Source of the DNA: Zygnema cylindricum
Taxonomy: Eukaryota; Streptophyta; Zygnematophyceae; Zygnematales; Zygnemataceae
DNA: 28,454 nt
Reading direction: 5' to 3'
Assembly (NCBI GenBank): GCA_037447655.1
Contig: JBBHKE010001792.1
Location: 20,354 to 48,807, forward strand
The notes under the pieces: generated by a model
Seen by the model: the letters and a program-made list of their open reading frames with translations, nothing else
Databases searched by the model: none
Told to the model about the DNA's origin: nothing
Made by a program: the position numbers and the translations under genes
Part shown: positions 9,670 to 18,399 of the stretch, in pieces
Position numbering within the stretch: position 1 is the first letter of the stretch
Layout: the number at the start of each line of letters is the position of its first letter

Positions 9670-11013
9670 TGGCAGAGATATAAGGATTCTCCTCAGTCTG
9701 GCAACAGAGGAAGACATGGAAATACACTAGATAGTATGAAGACTGCTTTTCTTAATGGTGAGTTAGAGGAAGAAATTTTCATGAGGCAACCTGAGGGGTT
9801 CGTGGAAAAAGGAGAAAATAGCAAAGTCTGCAGGCTCATAAAGTCTTTATATGGACTGAAGCAGGCTTGCTCATAAAGTCTTTATATGGACTGAAGCAGG
9901 CTCCCCGACAGTGGAATAAGAAATTAGATGAGTTTCTCACCGTGTATGATATATCCGGATCAGCTCTGACCATTTTATCTATACGTTTGAAGATGAGAAT
10001 GGTGTCATTTTTATTGCAATTTATGTGGATGATCTGCTTGTGTTGGGTAAATCTTTGGAAAAAATAATTAAGTTAAAGAAAGATCTTAGAAGCAGATTTG
10101 ATGTGAAGGATTTACGGGAGGCAAGATATATTTTGGGGATACAAATGGAGAGAGATAGGGGGAAGAAGATTATCAGACTTACTCAGAAAAAAACAATAGG
10201 TAATATGCTTAAGAAATTCCAGATGGAAAATGCTAACAGTTGTACCACTCCCATGGATTTGAAAAAAGTAAGTGATGGGAGTGTAGGAGGAGTGATGATC
10301 TTAGATGATGAGATGAGTCTAGAGGAGAGAGAGTTTATGAATTCTGTCCCTTATAGACAATTTGTAGGAAGTTTGATCTATTTTATGAATTGTACCAGGC
10401 CGGACATAGCGGCAGCCGTTGGAATACTCAGTAGGAGTCTTAATGATCCTAGGAAAAAAGACTAGGAGGCAGCCAAGAGAGTCATGAGATATCTGGTGAG
10501 AACTAGAGAGTTATGGTTGCATTTGGGAGGGGAGCACAGTGACATCACTACTTAGAGTGATGCCGGCTATGGGGACACACCTATGAGAAGATGCACTTCT
10601 GGGTATGTGCTGTATGTGGGGGAAGGTGCTTGCTGTTGGAGCAGTAAGCAACAAAAGGTGGTTGCTCAGTCTACTATGGAGGCAGAGTACTTGGCCTCTT
10701 GTTTTGTTGTGAAAGAGTTGACGTGGGTCAAGTCCTTGTTGCAAGAACTGGGGTATATGAAGAAAGGGGTGCATGAAGTGTTTTGTGATAATCAAGCTGC
10801 CATCGCAAATGCAGCTAATCCAAAGCATCATTTCAAAGCTAAACATATGGACTTAAGATTAAGTTTTGTGAGAGAAAAAATTGAGAAGATGATTGTGAAG
10901 CTTGTACATAAATCAGATGAGGAAATGGTGGCTGATATGATGACAAAACCGGTGCCTTCTCCTAAGTTGAAATATTGTAGAGAAAAGTGTGGACTGAAGT
11001 TAAAGTTGGACTA
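9670..11013 (+). pseudogene. P1: family-B copia reverse transcriptase and RNase H
   Basis: This is the 3' half of a copia pol. RT begins abruptly near 9670 ([14 protein letters not shown]), and passes [26 protein letters not shown] and an intact Y-V-D-D-L-L-V-L box near 10022-10045. RNase H follows with S-D-A-G-Y-G-D, S-T-M-E-A-E-Y, D-N-Q-A-A-I-A and the C-terminal V-A-D-M-M-T-K-P. The frame is broken by a 35-bp tandem duplication (9834-9903), a frameshift near 9950-9990, and stops at 10463 and about 10553. Both latter stops are TAG where the homologous N1 copy has Trp (TGG). No gag, protease or integrase remains upstream, where LINE-like sequence is joined instead. Confidence 0.9.
9834..9903 (+). 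repeat. 35-bp tandem duplication inside P1 RT
   Basis: The unit starting GCTCATAAAGTC is repeated exactly head to tail (9834-9868, 9869-9903). It covers the conserved S-L-Y-G-L-K-Q motif. The length is not a multiple of three, so the duplication itself breaks the reading frame. Confidence 0.95.
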
Positions 11014-11017
11014 AAAA

Positions 11018-11029
11018 ATAACGGGAGTA
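11018..11029 (+). promoter_or_regulatory. P1 polypurine tract
   Basis: ATAACGGGAG lies just after the pol stop (11012-11014) and three to four bases before the LTR start TGAAATT at 11031. The corresponding tracts of N1 (AAAATAAAGGGAG) and N2 (AAAATAAAAGGAG) occupy the same position, so the GGGAG core is conserved in family B. Confidence 0.7.
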
Positions 11030-11030
11030 T

Positions 11031-11780
11031 TGAAATTATTAGATTTATAAGGGATTTTCTAGGTCTTAATACATTAGTTTAAACAGGAAAAATAAAGCGC
11101 AGGCAGCCTGCCTCCACCTCCTCTCTTTAGCCCCCATACTTGTTGTAGTCACTGAAGGATAGAGAGGGTGGTGGAGCCATGGCTGCCTCAACTCCATAGA
11201 CAAGACTTACGAGTGACCTAAGTCACTCTCAACAAAAGGTTGAGTCCGGCAGGACTCGAACCTCGGACCGGCAGAGCACGGCGTAGCCGTCAGCTCTAAC
11301 AGGTGTGTCGTAGAAGTTCGTTAGAATACATGGGGTACGATATTTTTTTAAACATTGAGTAGAACTTTAAATCCGATTAACGTAACTATGAAATAGGAAA
11401 CATAGAACACATCAGATTCAGTGAGTACAACCCGCCGAACGAAACAAATGAATCGGACATTTATTTCGACGGCGGAAATTTAATGTCGGTCTCTATCCGA
11501 CAGCGCTAATCGTCGCCGAGGTCCCAGAATGGTCATTTTGGCAGTTTTCGGACGTGGCGTGATGTGGCGTGACCTAGCGATACGTGGCAGGATTAAATTG
11601 AGAAGCGGGGATCCCAGAAAACATAAGGATGACTCAGACGGCGACTCGCGTCCACTCCATGATCTTGTCGTACAGTGGCCGTATTGAAAGTACATCGGCC
11701 ACTATACTTTTTGGTACTTTACAGTCTCCTGATTGGAGCGTACTTTAGTAGATAGGGGTTGTGAGAGAGGGTTTTGGACT
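11031..11780 (+). repeat. Truncated family-B LTR (U3 only)
   Basis: It starts TGAAATTATT after the polypurine tract and aligns with the first part of the other B LTRs: the TTTTCTAGG near the start, the GGCAG...CTGCCTC block, the CCCCCATACTTGTTGTAGTCACTGAAGG stretch and the GTAC hairpin near 11680. It breaks off at GTTTTGGACT, just before the position of the TATA box, and a second LTR start follows at 11781. R and U5 are missing, so this copy cannot serve as a 3' LTR. Confidence 0.7.
11236..11300 (-). other. tRNA-like segment in LTR U3 (box B match)
   Basis: On the minus strand the bases at 11247-11257 read GGTTCGAGTCC, a perfect match to the RNA polymerase III box B (tRNA T-arm), followed by TGCCGGACTC like a tRNA acceptor end. 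Upstream lies GAGCTGACGGC...GCCGTGCTC. No clean cloverleaf forms and box A is poor, so it is not a functional tRNA. The other B LTRs carry a degenerate version at the same place (about 11970-12030, 23860-23920, 26905-26955), suggesting an ancestral tRNA-derived piece within the LTR. Confidence 0.25.
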
Positions 11781-12604
11781 TGATGTTATTTGGGTATTTT
11801 CTAGGTCTTTATTAGATTGAAAAAAGTAGAGGCAGTCTGCCTCTGACTCCCTTCTCCAAGCCCCCACACTTGTCGTAGTCACTGAAGGCTGGAGAGGGAG
11901 CTAGAGCCATGGCTGCCTAAGCTTTCCAGAGAGACAGGAATAGATAATAGGTATGTTTACCAAAAAGGTAATTGACGGACCCAGGAATTGATCCTGGTAC
12001 CTACCGCCCGTCAAGTTTTGAGCAGCCGTTACCTTTGTCCATTTAGACTAGGACTAGTGCTAGCACGTTCAGGGTTTGATAAATATTTAAATAGTTGTAG
12101 GTAGGATTTTCCATTTAACTGGGTTACGATATTTAGTACATAGAGACAGTTTAATTTAGTACGGAGTACGGTACGGGGATGGAACGGATACCGCGCATTT
12201 GTTTCGCTATCGAAACAAATACCGCGCACCAATTTTCGACGGCTAAAATTGAATGCCGGTTATATCGGACGGCTGCGATAAATGCCGAGATCGCGGAACA
12301 GGTTTTTGGCGTTTGCGGACGTCACCACTCTGAATGACACGTGGTGACATTTTACAGGTTGCGGAATCTCCGGAAAGGAACATAACAAATCTGGATGTGA
12401 CAAATGTCACATTATGACATCATCGTACAATGTCCGTACGGAAAGTACTCCGACGCCTGTACTTTCTGTAGGGTACCGTTTTTCTGACGTGGCATGACCC
12501 GGCGCCACGTGGAGGGATAAGATTTGGAAGCAGGAATTCTGGGGATAATAAGGGCGAATCCGGATAGGACACGTGTTAAGTTTTTAGCCATGTCGTACGA
12601 TGGC

Positions 12605-12641
12605 CGTACAAAAGGTACATCGGCAAGTGTACCTTTATGTA
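12605..12641 (+). promoter_or_regulatory. GTAC hairpin in U3 of P1 LTR
   Basis: Arms AAAGGTACA (12612-12620) and TGTACCTTT pair perfectly around an 8-nt loop, and outer GTAC tetramers extend the stem. CGTACAA at 12605-12611, the core of the SBP-box binding motif, forms the outer left arm. Equivalent hairpins sit in every other B LTR of the window with changed but still complementary arms. Confidence 0.65.
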
Positions 12642-12749
12642 CTATACACTAATTTGATTGGTCCGTACTTCACAACTAGAGGGTTTAGAGAGGGGTTTAG
12701 GACTTAGAATATTTCTGGTAGGTAGCTGCCTCTCCCAGAGAGCACCTTG

Positions 12750-12756
12750 TATAAAT
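12750..12756 (+). promoter_or_regulatory. TATA box of the P1 LTR promoter
   Basis: TATAAAT in the context CTTGTATAAATGGC. The same context occurs on the minus strand in N2 at 23332-23338 and 26371-26377 (GTATAAATC). It lies about 370 bases before the LTR end, so the transcript would start near 12780. Confidence 0.65.
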
Positions 12757-13125
12757 GGCAAACTTCGGCCAGCCATAACTATCAATTCAGTTGACCAAAT
12801 TCAGTGATTCTTGTTGCTGCGGACTCAAGGGAGTCCACGCTACACAGGGGTGTAGTCGGTCAGAGTTATTGCCTGCCTGGTGGCTGCATTTCTAAGGGAA
12901 AGTCAAAGTGGGAGAATGTGTCCAAATCTCATATTCTAACTTTGCATTCTGTGGTGGAACTGAGCACACAGAAAGTCTTACTTCACAGGGGTGAAGCTTT
13001 AATGGGTTTTTGATTGTCAAGGGGTCAATCATTTGGGTTTTTAATCAACTTGAAGTCGTCACTATCTACATTAGCTTCTTTTGGACTTGCGAATTCTGTG
13101 TGGCAATAGAGCCCATAGAATTTCA

Positions 13126-13600
13126 CCTTGCACACAAATATTTTTACCACCCTCACCCCTTTGAGGTAAAGAATCCCTTGAGTCAAACGCAAAAAGAATC
13201 ACTGAATTTGCTCACCTGAGCAGTAGGTTATGGATGGTCAAAGATGACCTTTATATTTATAAGCTCTCTTAGAGAGAGGTCCCTAAATATCACTAAGTCT
13301 TGGTATGCCTACTCACGACTACCTAGTACTTAACCCAAGTCCAATAGGAACACTATATAGTACAAGAACGTACAATAAGAGATGTACTTATTGTACGGCC
13401 ATTGTACGACATGGTCTACAAGGTGACACTTGTCAAATCAGGAGTTATGGTTCCTCCTCCCATCTTCTCAGGTATCAAATAATGTGGCGCCACGTGGCAC
13501 CGCGTGACGCTATCTCTAAATTACGCCAAAATCTTACTTCTCGTGGCGGCTACAATGTCGACCGTTCGATCAAAACATATTTTACACAGTTCAGATTTGC
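13126..13600 (-). repeat. Inverted, truncated family-B LTR
   Basis: This reads on the minus strand like N1's LTR: the segment rc of CAAAAAGAATCACTGAA and GCTCACCTGAGCAG, a TATA-like AT stretch near 13250, the GTAC block near 13355-13410 with a perfect inverted repeat GTACAATAAG / CTTATTGTAC, and degenerate U3 to about 13600. The R-U5 end is cut off at 13126, exactly where the + strand LTR ends. The + strand element therefore inserted into this older, inverted LTR. Confidence 0.6.
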
Positions 13601-14533
13601 GTACATGCATGAATAGCTTCTTTTGGTTAGTCTGCTGTAATTAGCTGTTGCGTTAATGATTATATATCCTTTAAACCCGCCACGTGTATCGTTTCGATAA
13701 CGCTGTTGTTTTTAGAAAGCTTTAAGTCTCAGCAAATTTATAGGACGGCGGAAAAATAGATCTATATGGACAGGCGTCGTCACTTGATCACAGTGCGGTA
13801 CCGACAACGCAGCTGCGACGCAGATAGAACAAGTGCAGCTGCGGTTATTTTTATGGTCTGTACGGAAAAACGCAGCATGCGACGGAACGTGTCAAACGCA
13901 ACTGCAGATGTTTTGGAACATGACAACGCAGTTGCTACGCAACATGACAAACGTTGCTGCGGCTAACTTTTGTATGTGATAACGCAGCTACTACGAAACT
14001 GCGGATATTTGAATATAATCAAGATCTGGACTCCGCTACTGCGGTTGATTTGAATCAAGACAACAGACAAGATTCACTTAGCCAGGCGACAAGTATTTGA
14101 TCAAATCACCTGTATAGGATTCTCAGTCATATTGAGTGTACAATGATATATTAGTTTTTAGCGTAAGTAGGAGCACTTAGACTTTAGTGGCAGTTTAGTT
14201 CTTTTGGATGTATCGTTTTGGAACACTTGTATCGGCGGTACAGCACTATGTAGTAGGACAACTGAGTGAAGAGTATAAGACTTAGGACGTAGAACATTTT
14301 ATGTATCCAGACTTCCAGATTGTGTAATCTGCAGACTGTTTTTGGGAAATCTCTGAGTTGCATATCTTGGTGTATGTTGGATCAATTGAGCGGAAACTTT
14401 GGGAGTTGTTAATCTTGTGATATTCTATACTGTGGTATAGTTTGAAGCAGTTTGGTTCGTTTTATAAGATTTGGTGAGCTGTAGAAAACAGCTGTTTGAT
14501 AGGATTCTTGATAAGCTTCTGTGAGTGAGATTA
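13600..14533 (+). other. Probable 5' LTR and leader of family-A copy A2
   Basis: This is non-coding sequence directly upstream of the A2 gag start. It should contain the A2 5' LTR, but I cannot set its borders because it does not visibly match the putative A1 3' LTR at 3546-3985. It contains a cluster of CGCAGNTGCG-type palindromes (13798-14045). TGTGGTATA near 14431 weakly resembles the start of a TGGTATCAGAGC primer-binding site, about 100 bases before gag. Confidence 0.35.
13798..14045. repeat. Cluster of CGCAG/CTGCG palindromic motifs
   Basis: Within 250 bases the core CGCAG-N-TGCG and its halves recur about eight times: CGCAGCTGCG near 13808, GCAGCTGCGG near 13835, CGCAGCATGCG near 13872, CGCAACTGCAG near 13899, CGCAGTTGC near 13927, CGTTGCTGCGG near 13951, CGCAGCTACTACGAAACTGCGG near 13983 and CCGCTACTGCGG near 14034. 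Spacing is irregular. In an LTR U3 such clusters are often enhancer sites. Confidence 0.6.
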
Positions 14534-15662
14534 TGTCTACTTCCACTACTAATGCTGATGCTCCACCTGCTTCAGTGGTTGTAGAACAACAATGATGAGT
14601 TACCGATCCCTTCGATGTCGGGGAAGATCTTTCTCTTCAATGGATCTAACTACTAAATTTGGAAGAAATATATTAAAGCACAACTTATCATTCGTCATCT
14701 TTAGAAGATTGTAAACGGGGAGGAGAAGATGTCGATCAACGTTCCGAAGGCTCGCTGCCTTTGGAAAAAGAAAAATCTCGCCGTCATCGTTGGTCTCATA
14801 CAATCATGCACCTTTTCGGTGCACGATCATTTCCTCACTCGAGAAACGGCGCACGAATGTTGGAAGGCTCTTGAAAGCCAATTTGAAAAGGGTCTTCAAA
14901 ACAAAGGGCAATATGCTTTCACCGACTTCATTCAATTTAACATAAAGTCAAATGAGTCGATGGATGATGCAATCAAGCGTTATAACATCATCGTGGAGCA
15001 GCTCTCTTATAATGGCCGAATTACTATCAAGGAGGATAAAGTGATCGGCCTCGTCAATGCATTACCCGATAATCTCACCTAATTTAAGGAAATTCGTTGG
15101 GCGTAAACAAATCCGAGCTAATAATTTATTGTGAATTGCCTCAAAACCATCGAGAGAAATTGTGGAGGTCCTCCTAAGGCTTCGGCTTTGGGTGGATCCC
15201 TGAACGCATCTTCCCAAGAACCCGCGAATCTAAACTTTCTCCGTGGGGGAAGAGGAGGAAGGGGAAGAGGAGGAAGGGGGAGAGGAGGCGAATCTAGGGG
15301 AAGGGAGAGAAACACCGAAAGGAGGGGAAACTTTCCCGGTCAACCTATTTTCCAATACCAGCCTGCAGTCATATGTTTTCGCTGCAACAAGGCCGGTCAT
15401 ATGTCCTCCTCATGTCCTGACAAAGAAAACAATGCCATTATTGCGGGAAATGGGGACATATTAGTCCCCAATGCTACGCGAAATCCGACGGCGGCGGCGG
15501 CCGTGGCGGCAGCGGCGGTAGATTTAGTGGGCGTGGCGGTGGCGGATTTGGTGGAGGGGGTCAAGGTGGACGTGGCGGCCGATTTGGCGGCCATGGCCAC
15601 TTCGTTGGAGAAAGAGGGAACGACAAAGGGGACGACGAACCAACGACTTTATCCATACTAAG
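14534..15662 (+). pseudogene. A2 gag: capsid region, two zinc knuckles, two RGG boxes
   Basis: Gag starts at ATG 14534 (M-S-T-S-T-T-N-A-D-A). The start is followed within 22 codons by stops at TGA TGA (14594-14599). The capsid region is open at 14729-15082 and resembles the plant copia gag (UBN2) fold: W-K-A-L-E-S-Q-F...N-K-G-Q-Y-A-F...D-A-I-K-R-Y. After two more stops comes a Gly/Arg RGG box (about 15238-15300), a first knuckle C-F-R-C-N-K-A-G-H-M-S-S-S-C (CX2CX4HX4C, about 15375-15417), then in a shifted frame a second knuckle C-H-Y-C-G-K-W-G-H-I-S-P-Q-C (about 15432-15475) and a second Gly/Arg-rich run to about 15600. The Ala-rich reading of the last part is out of frame. Confidence 0.8.
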
Positions 15663-16740
15663 TGTGATGTACGATTTGTCGTTGGTTGATACACAAAAGG
15701 ACAAGGAGTGGATAATCGACTCCGACGCTTCTCATCATGTGTATACGCACGTTACTCTCTTTGACAAAATACGACCACTAACTTTACAAAAGAAAATTAC
15801 GGTCGCTAGCGGTCAAGCATTTTTTGTAGGTACAGTTGGTACTGTAAACCTTGACTTAATGACGACATAGCTAAGTGGATCTAAACGAAATCCAACTTTT
15901 GAACGTACTCTACATTCTTGGTGGATTTGCAAATCTATTAAGTGTACCGCAGGTCTAGCGAGCTGGCGCAAGCGTACATGCTTTGGGCAATTCAACGATC
16001 AAGATTGCCTAATCTGACGACATTACAATTGGTGAAGGCGAAGTCTCTAACGCATTCCATAGTTGTCTTTTGTGGAGGCGACCGAAACCAAAACGTAATG
16101 ATGACAGCATCATTAGTTAGATCGCCGAAATCAAAGAAGATCTGACGTTATGGCACCATCGAATGTGCCATACGTCAGAGCAAAATCTAAACCGTATGAT
16201 CAAAGCCTTAGATGATCTGACGCTAAGGCACCATCGAATGTGCCATACGTCAGAGCAAAATCTGAAGCGTATGATAAAAGCCGGTTCCACACGCGGCTTA
16301 GATCTGACGTCAAGTGAAAAAGTCAATGGTTGTATCGGCTGTAGTCAAGGGCGCCAGATCTGGAAACCTCACCCTTCTAAGGACGTTAACTTTTGATCAA
16401 CTCATCCACTTGAAAAAGTACACGTGGATCTATGTGGGGATGTAAAACTAGAGAGTTTGGGAGGAAATAAATTTATAATGGTGATTGTGGACGATTACTC
16501 AAGGTTCACATGGGTGTATCTCCTCAAAAATGAATCTGATGCATCCTTCAAATTTGAAGAGTGGCATGCTATGGTCGAATGGCAATGTGATCAAAAATTG
16601 AAGGCGATTCGATCTGACAACGGCGGGGAGTTCAAGGCGTTTGATCCTTATTGTAAAAAATAGGGGATCGGACAAGAATTTACGGCATCATACTCACAAG
16701 AATCGAATGGAATTGCCAAGCGGAAAAATCGAACTCTTCA
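15663..16740 (+). pseudogene. A2 protease and integrase N-terminal half
   Basis: The protease motif is W-I-I-D-S-D-A-S-H-H (about 15706-15735), with Asp in place of the usual Gly. A stop (TAG near 15868) and frame changes follow. The integrase zinc domain is duplicated in tandem: 75 bp (25 codons) covering H-H-R-M-C-H-T-S-E-Q-N-L appear at 16139-16213 and 16214-16288. The Cys pair C-I-G-C follows. The core has D-L-C-G-D and S-D-N-G-G-E-F (both catalytic Asp), a TAG stop in place of Trp (about 16662) and N-G-I-A-K-R-K-N-R-T-L where the third catalytic residue Glu is Lys. Confidence 0.8.
16139..16288 (+). repeat. 75-bp in-frame tandem duplication of the integrase zinc motif
   Basis: GATCTGACG starts at 16139 and again at 16214, and the two units differ at only a few bases. 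The duplicated part encodes both His residues of the HHCC domain, so the product would have two His pairs for one Cys pair. Copy A1 has a single unit at 930-1000. Confidence 0.9.
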
Positions 16741-17540
16741 AGAAATGGTACTAGATGATCCACGGATCGGGAAGAAAAACAGTTTTTGTGGGGGGATGCA
16801 ATCTTATCGGCTAATTAAATTTGTAATCGCCGACTTACCTCAATTTTGGGCGATAAGACTCCTCACGAGCTTTGGTACGATCGAAAGCCCGCTTTACATC
16901 GTTTACAAATTTGGGGATGTTGGGCGACGGTGTACATCGAATCGGTGAAATGACGAGGTAAATTTTCTTCTCGTAGTTGGTCGAGAATTTTTGCCGGGTA
17001 TAGCTCCAAAGGGAGTTTATATCGAGTGTATGATCCTATCCATCATGTAGTGGAAAAAAGTCGTAACGTAAACTTTCATAAAGATCTCAAAGTGGGAATC
17101 TCTCATTCCGAAACATTCTTCACTAATCATGATTTTTTTGAAGTGAATGAATCTATTTCTTTTCCGCACCTCGATGATTCTGATTCCGAAAATGAGGCGG
17201 ATCCTATCGACAATATTAAGTGGGCGAAAGCTAATTCCGAAATTCATCTGGGATAAAATAATTTTGACGAGATCCGAAGAGACAAATCTCGAATGTCTTC
17301 GAACATTCGTAGATCTAAAAGCTTTAAATCTTCGAGCGTTCTTTCCACAAGGAAGAACCCGAATTTAAAAGTATGCAAATGAAAAAGAAAATGAAATTCC
17401 ATTGAGGAGGAGTCAACGTGAGACAAGAGGGAAGAAACCATATCAATTTTCATTTAATCGCAAAGGTGGAAATATCGAAAATTCTAATTACTTTATTTCG
17501 GCCCCCTCGGAGGAGGCATTTTTTTTGTAGCAATCATTGA
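16741..17540 (+). pseudogene. A2 integrase C-terminal region and linker
   Basis: Homologous to A1 1440-2240, with shared elements G-Y-S-S-K-G-V-Y-I/L-Y-R-V-Y-D-P, the acidic stretch D-D-S-D-S-E-N-E-A-D and the L-R-R-S-Q-R-E-T-R-G-K-K-like run before RT. Stop codons and one-base shifts split it. The integrase C-terminus of copia elements is poorly conserved, and here it is recognised mainly by alignment with A1. Confidence 0.65.
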
Positions 17541-18399
17541 ACGAGAATATGCCCGGCGATCCCCAATCTTACGCCGAGGCACGAAGTTCTATGGATTGGG
17601 AGGATAAGTGGAAACCGATGTGTGAGAGAGAATTAAAATCAATCATCCATAATAAAACTTTTGAGGAGGTGAGTATTCCTTAGGAGAAGAAAGCAATTGA
17701 TGCTAAATGGATATTTAAAACAAAAACTGGTGCTACGGGGGAAAAAATTAAAATAAAAGCTAGATTGGTGTGCAAAGGCTTTCAACAAGTAGAGGGGGTT
17801 GATTATTCATAAATATATGCACCGGTTGTCAAATTCAATTCTTTGCGAATGTTAATTGCGATTGCAGCTGCAAGAAACAAGCACATTTACCAAATAGACG
17901 TGGAGAACGCCTTCTTGAACTGAGAATTGGAGGAAGAGGTTTATATAAAGGTGCCCGGAGGAGTGCCTTCAAAGTGAGGAAAAACATGGCGGCTTGCGAA
18001 AATCCTTGTACAAATTGAAACAGGCGCCGAGGACTTGGTACCTTCATCTTCATAAGGTATTTACTGACTTTGGCTTCGTACGTACAGTTTCAGATTCTGG
18101 AGTTTACGTTAAGGGAGAGGGAAAGGACCAATTTATTTTTTCTGTGTATGCCAATCACTTTCTAATGATTAGTGACACGTTGTCTATCATTAATGAGTTA
18201 AAAGAATACCTTAGAGTACATTATAAAGTGACAGATTTTAGAGAAGTACGATACATTTTGGGGATAGAATTCATACAGTGCAACGAGAATGTAATTAAGT
18301 TAAGTCAAGCTCAGTACTGTAGAGAAGTCTTGACTAGATTTGGTAAGATTGGTGCAAAATCTGTCTCAACGCCATTAGATCCAAAAGTACAGTAGAGAA
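17541..18399 (+). pseudogene. A2 reverse transcriptase, cut by N1 insertion
   Basis: RT starts with M-P-G-D-P-Q-S-Y-A-E-A (17549 on) and passes A-I-D-A-K-W-I-F-K-T-K-T and A-R-L-V-C-K-G-F-Q-Q-V. Stops near 17683, 17810, 17922 and 17975 and a shift near 17992 interrupt it. The final open part (17994-18393) has S-L-Y-K-L-K-Q-A-P-R, but the catalytic Y-V-D-D box reads Y-A-N-H (about 18148), so the polymerase is dead. It ends S-T-P-L-D-P-K-V-Q-stop, a few bases before the end of LTR N1 at 18400. RNase H and the 3' LTR of A2 are not in the window and should lie beyond the right edge. Confidence 0.8.

Larger units (their letters stand above)
11781..13125 (+). repeat. Family-B LTR, full length (+)
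   Basis: 1345 bp, starting TGATGTTATTTGG and ending GAATTTCA, aligned over its length with the minus-strand B LTRs of N1 and N2. It has two GTAC hairpins (about 12435-12470 and 12605-12640), a TATA box at 12750-12756 and the conserved R-U5 blocks (GGACTCAAGGGAGTCC, TCACAGGGGTGAAG, GGGTCAATCATTTGGG). The end CA at 13124-13125 is directly followed by unrelated-orientation LTR sequence, so this is an element boundary. No 5-bp duplication is visible around it. Confidence 0.8.

Noticed and set aside
11236-11320. Functional tRNA gene on the minus strand
   Set aside because: Box B is perfect but no acceptor or anticodon stem closes into a cloverleaf.
15397-15661. Ala-rich reading frames on both strands
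   Set aside because: Off-frame readings of the Gly/Arg-rich gag region; the frame with the second zinc knuckle is the real one.
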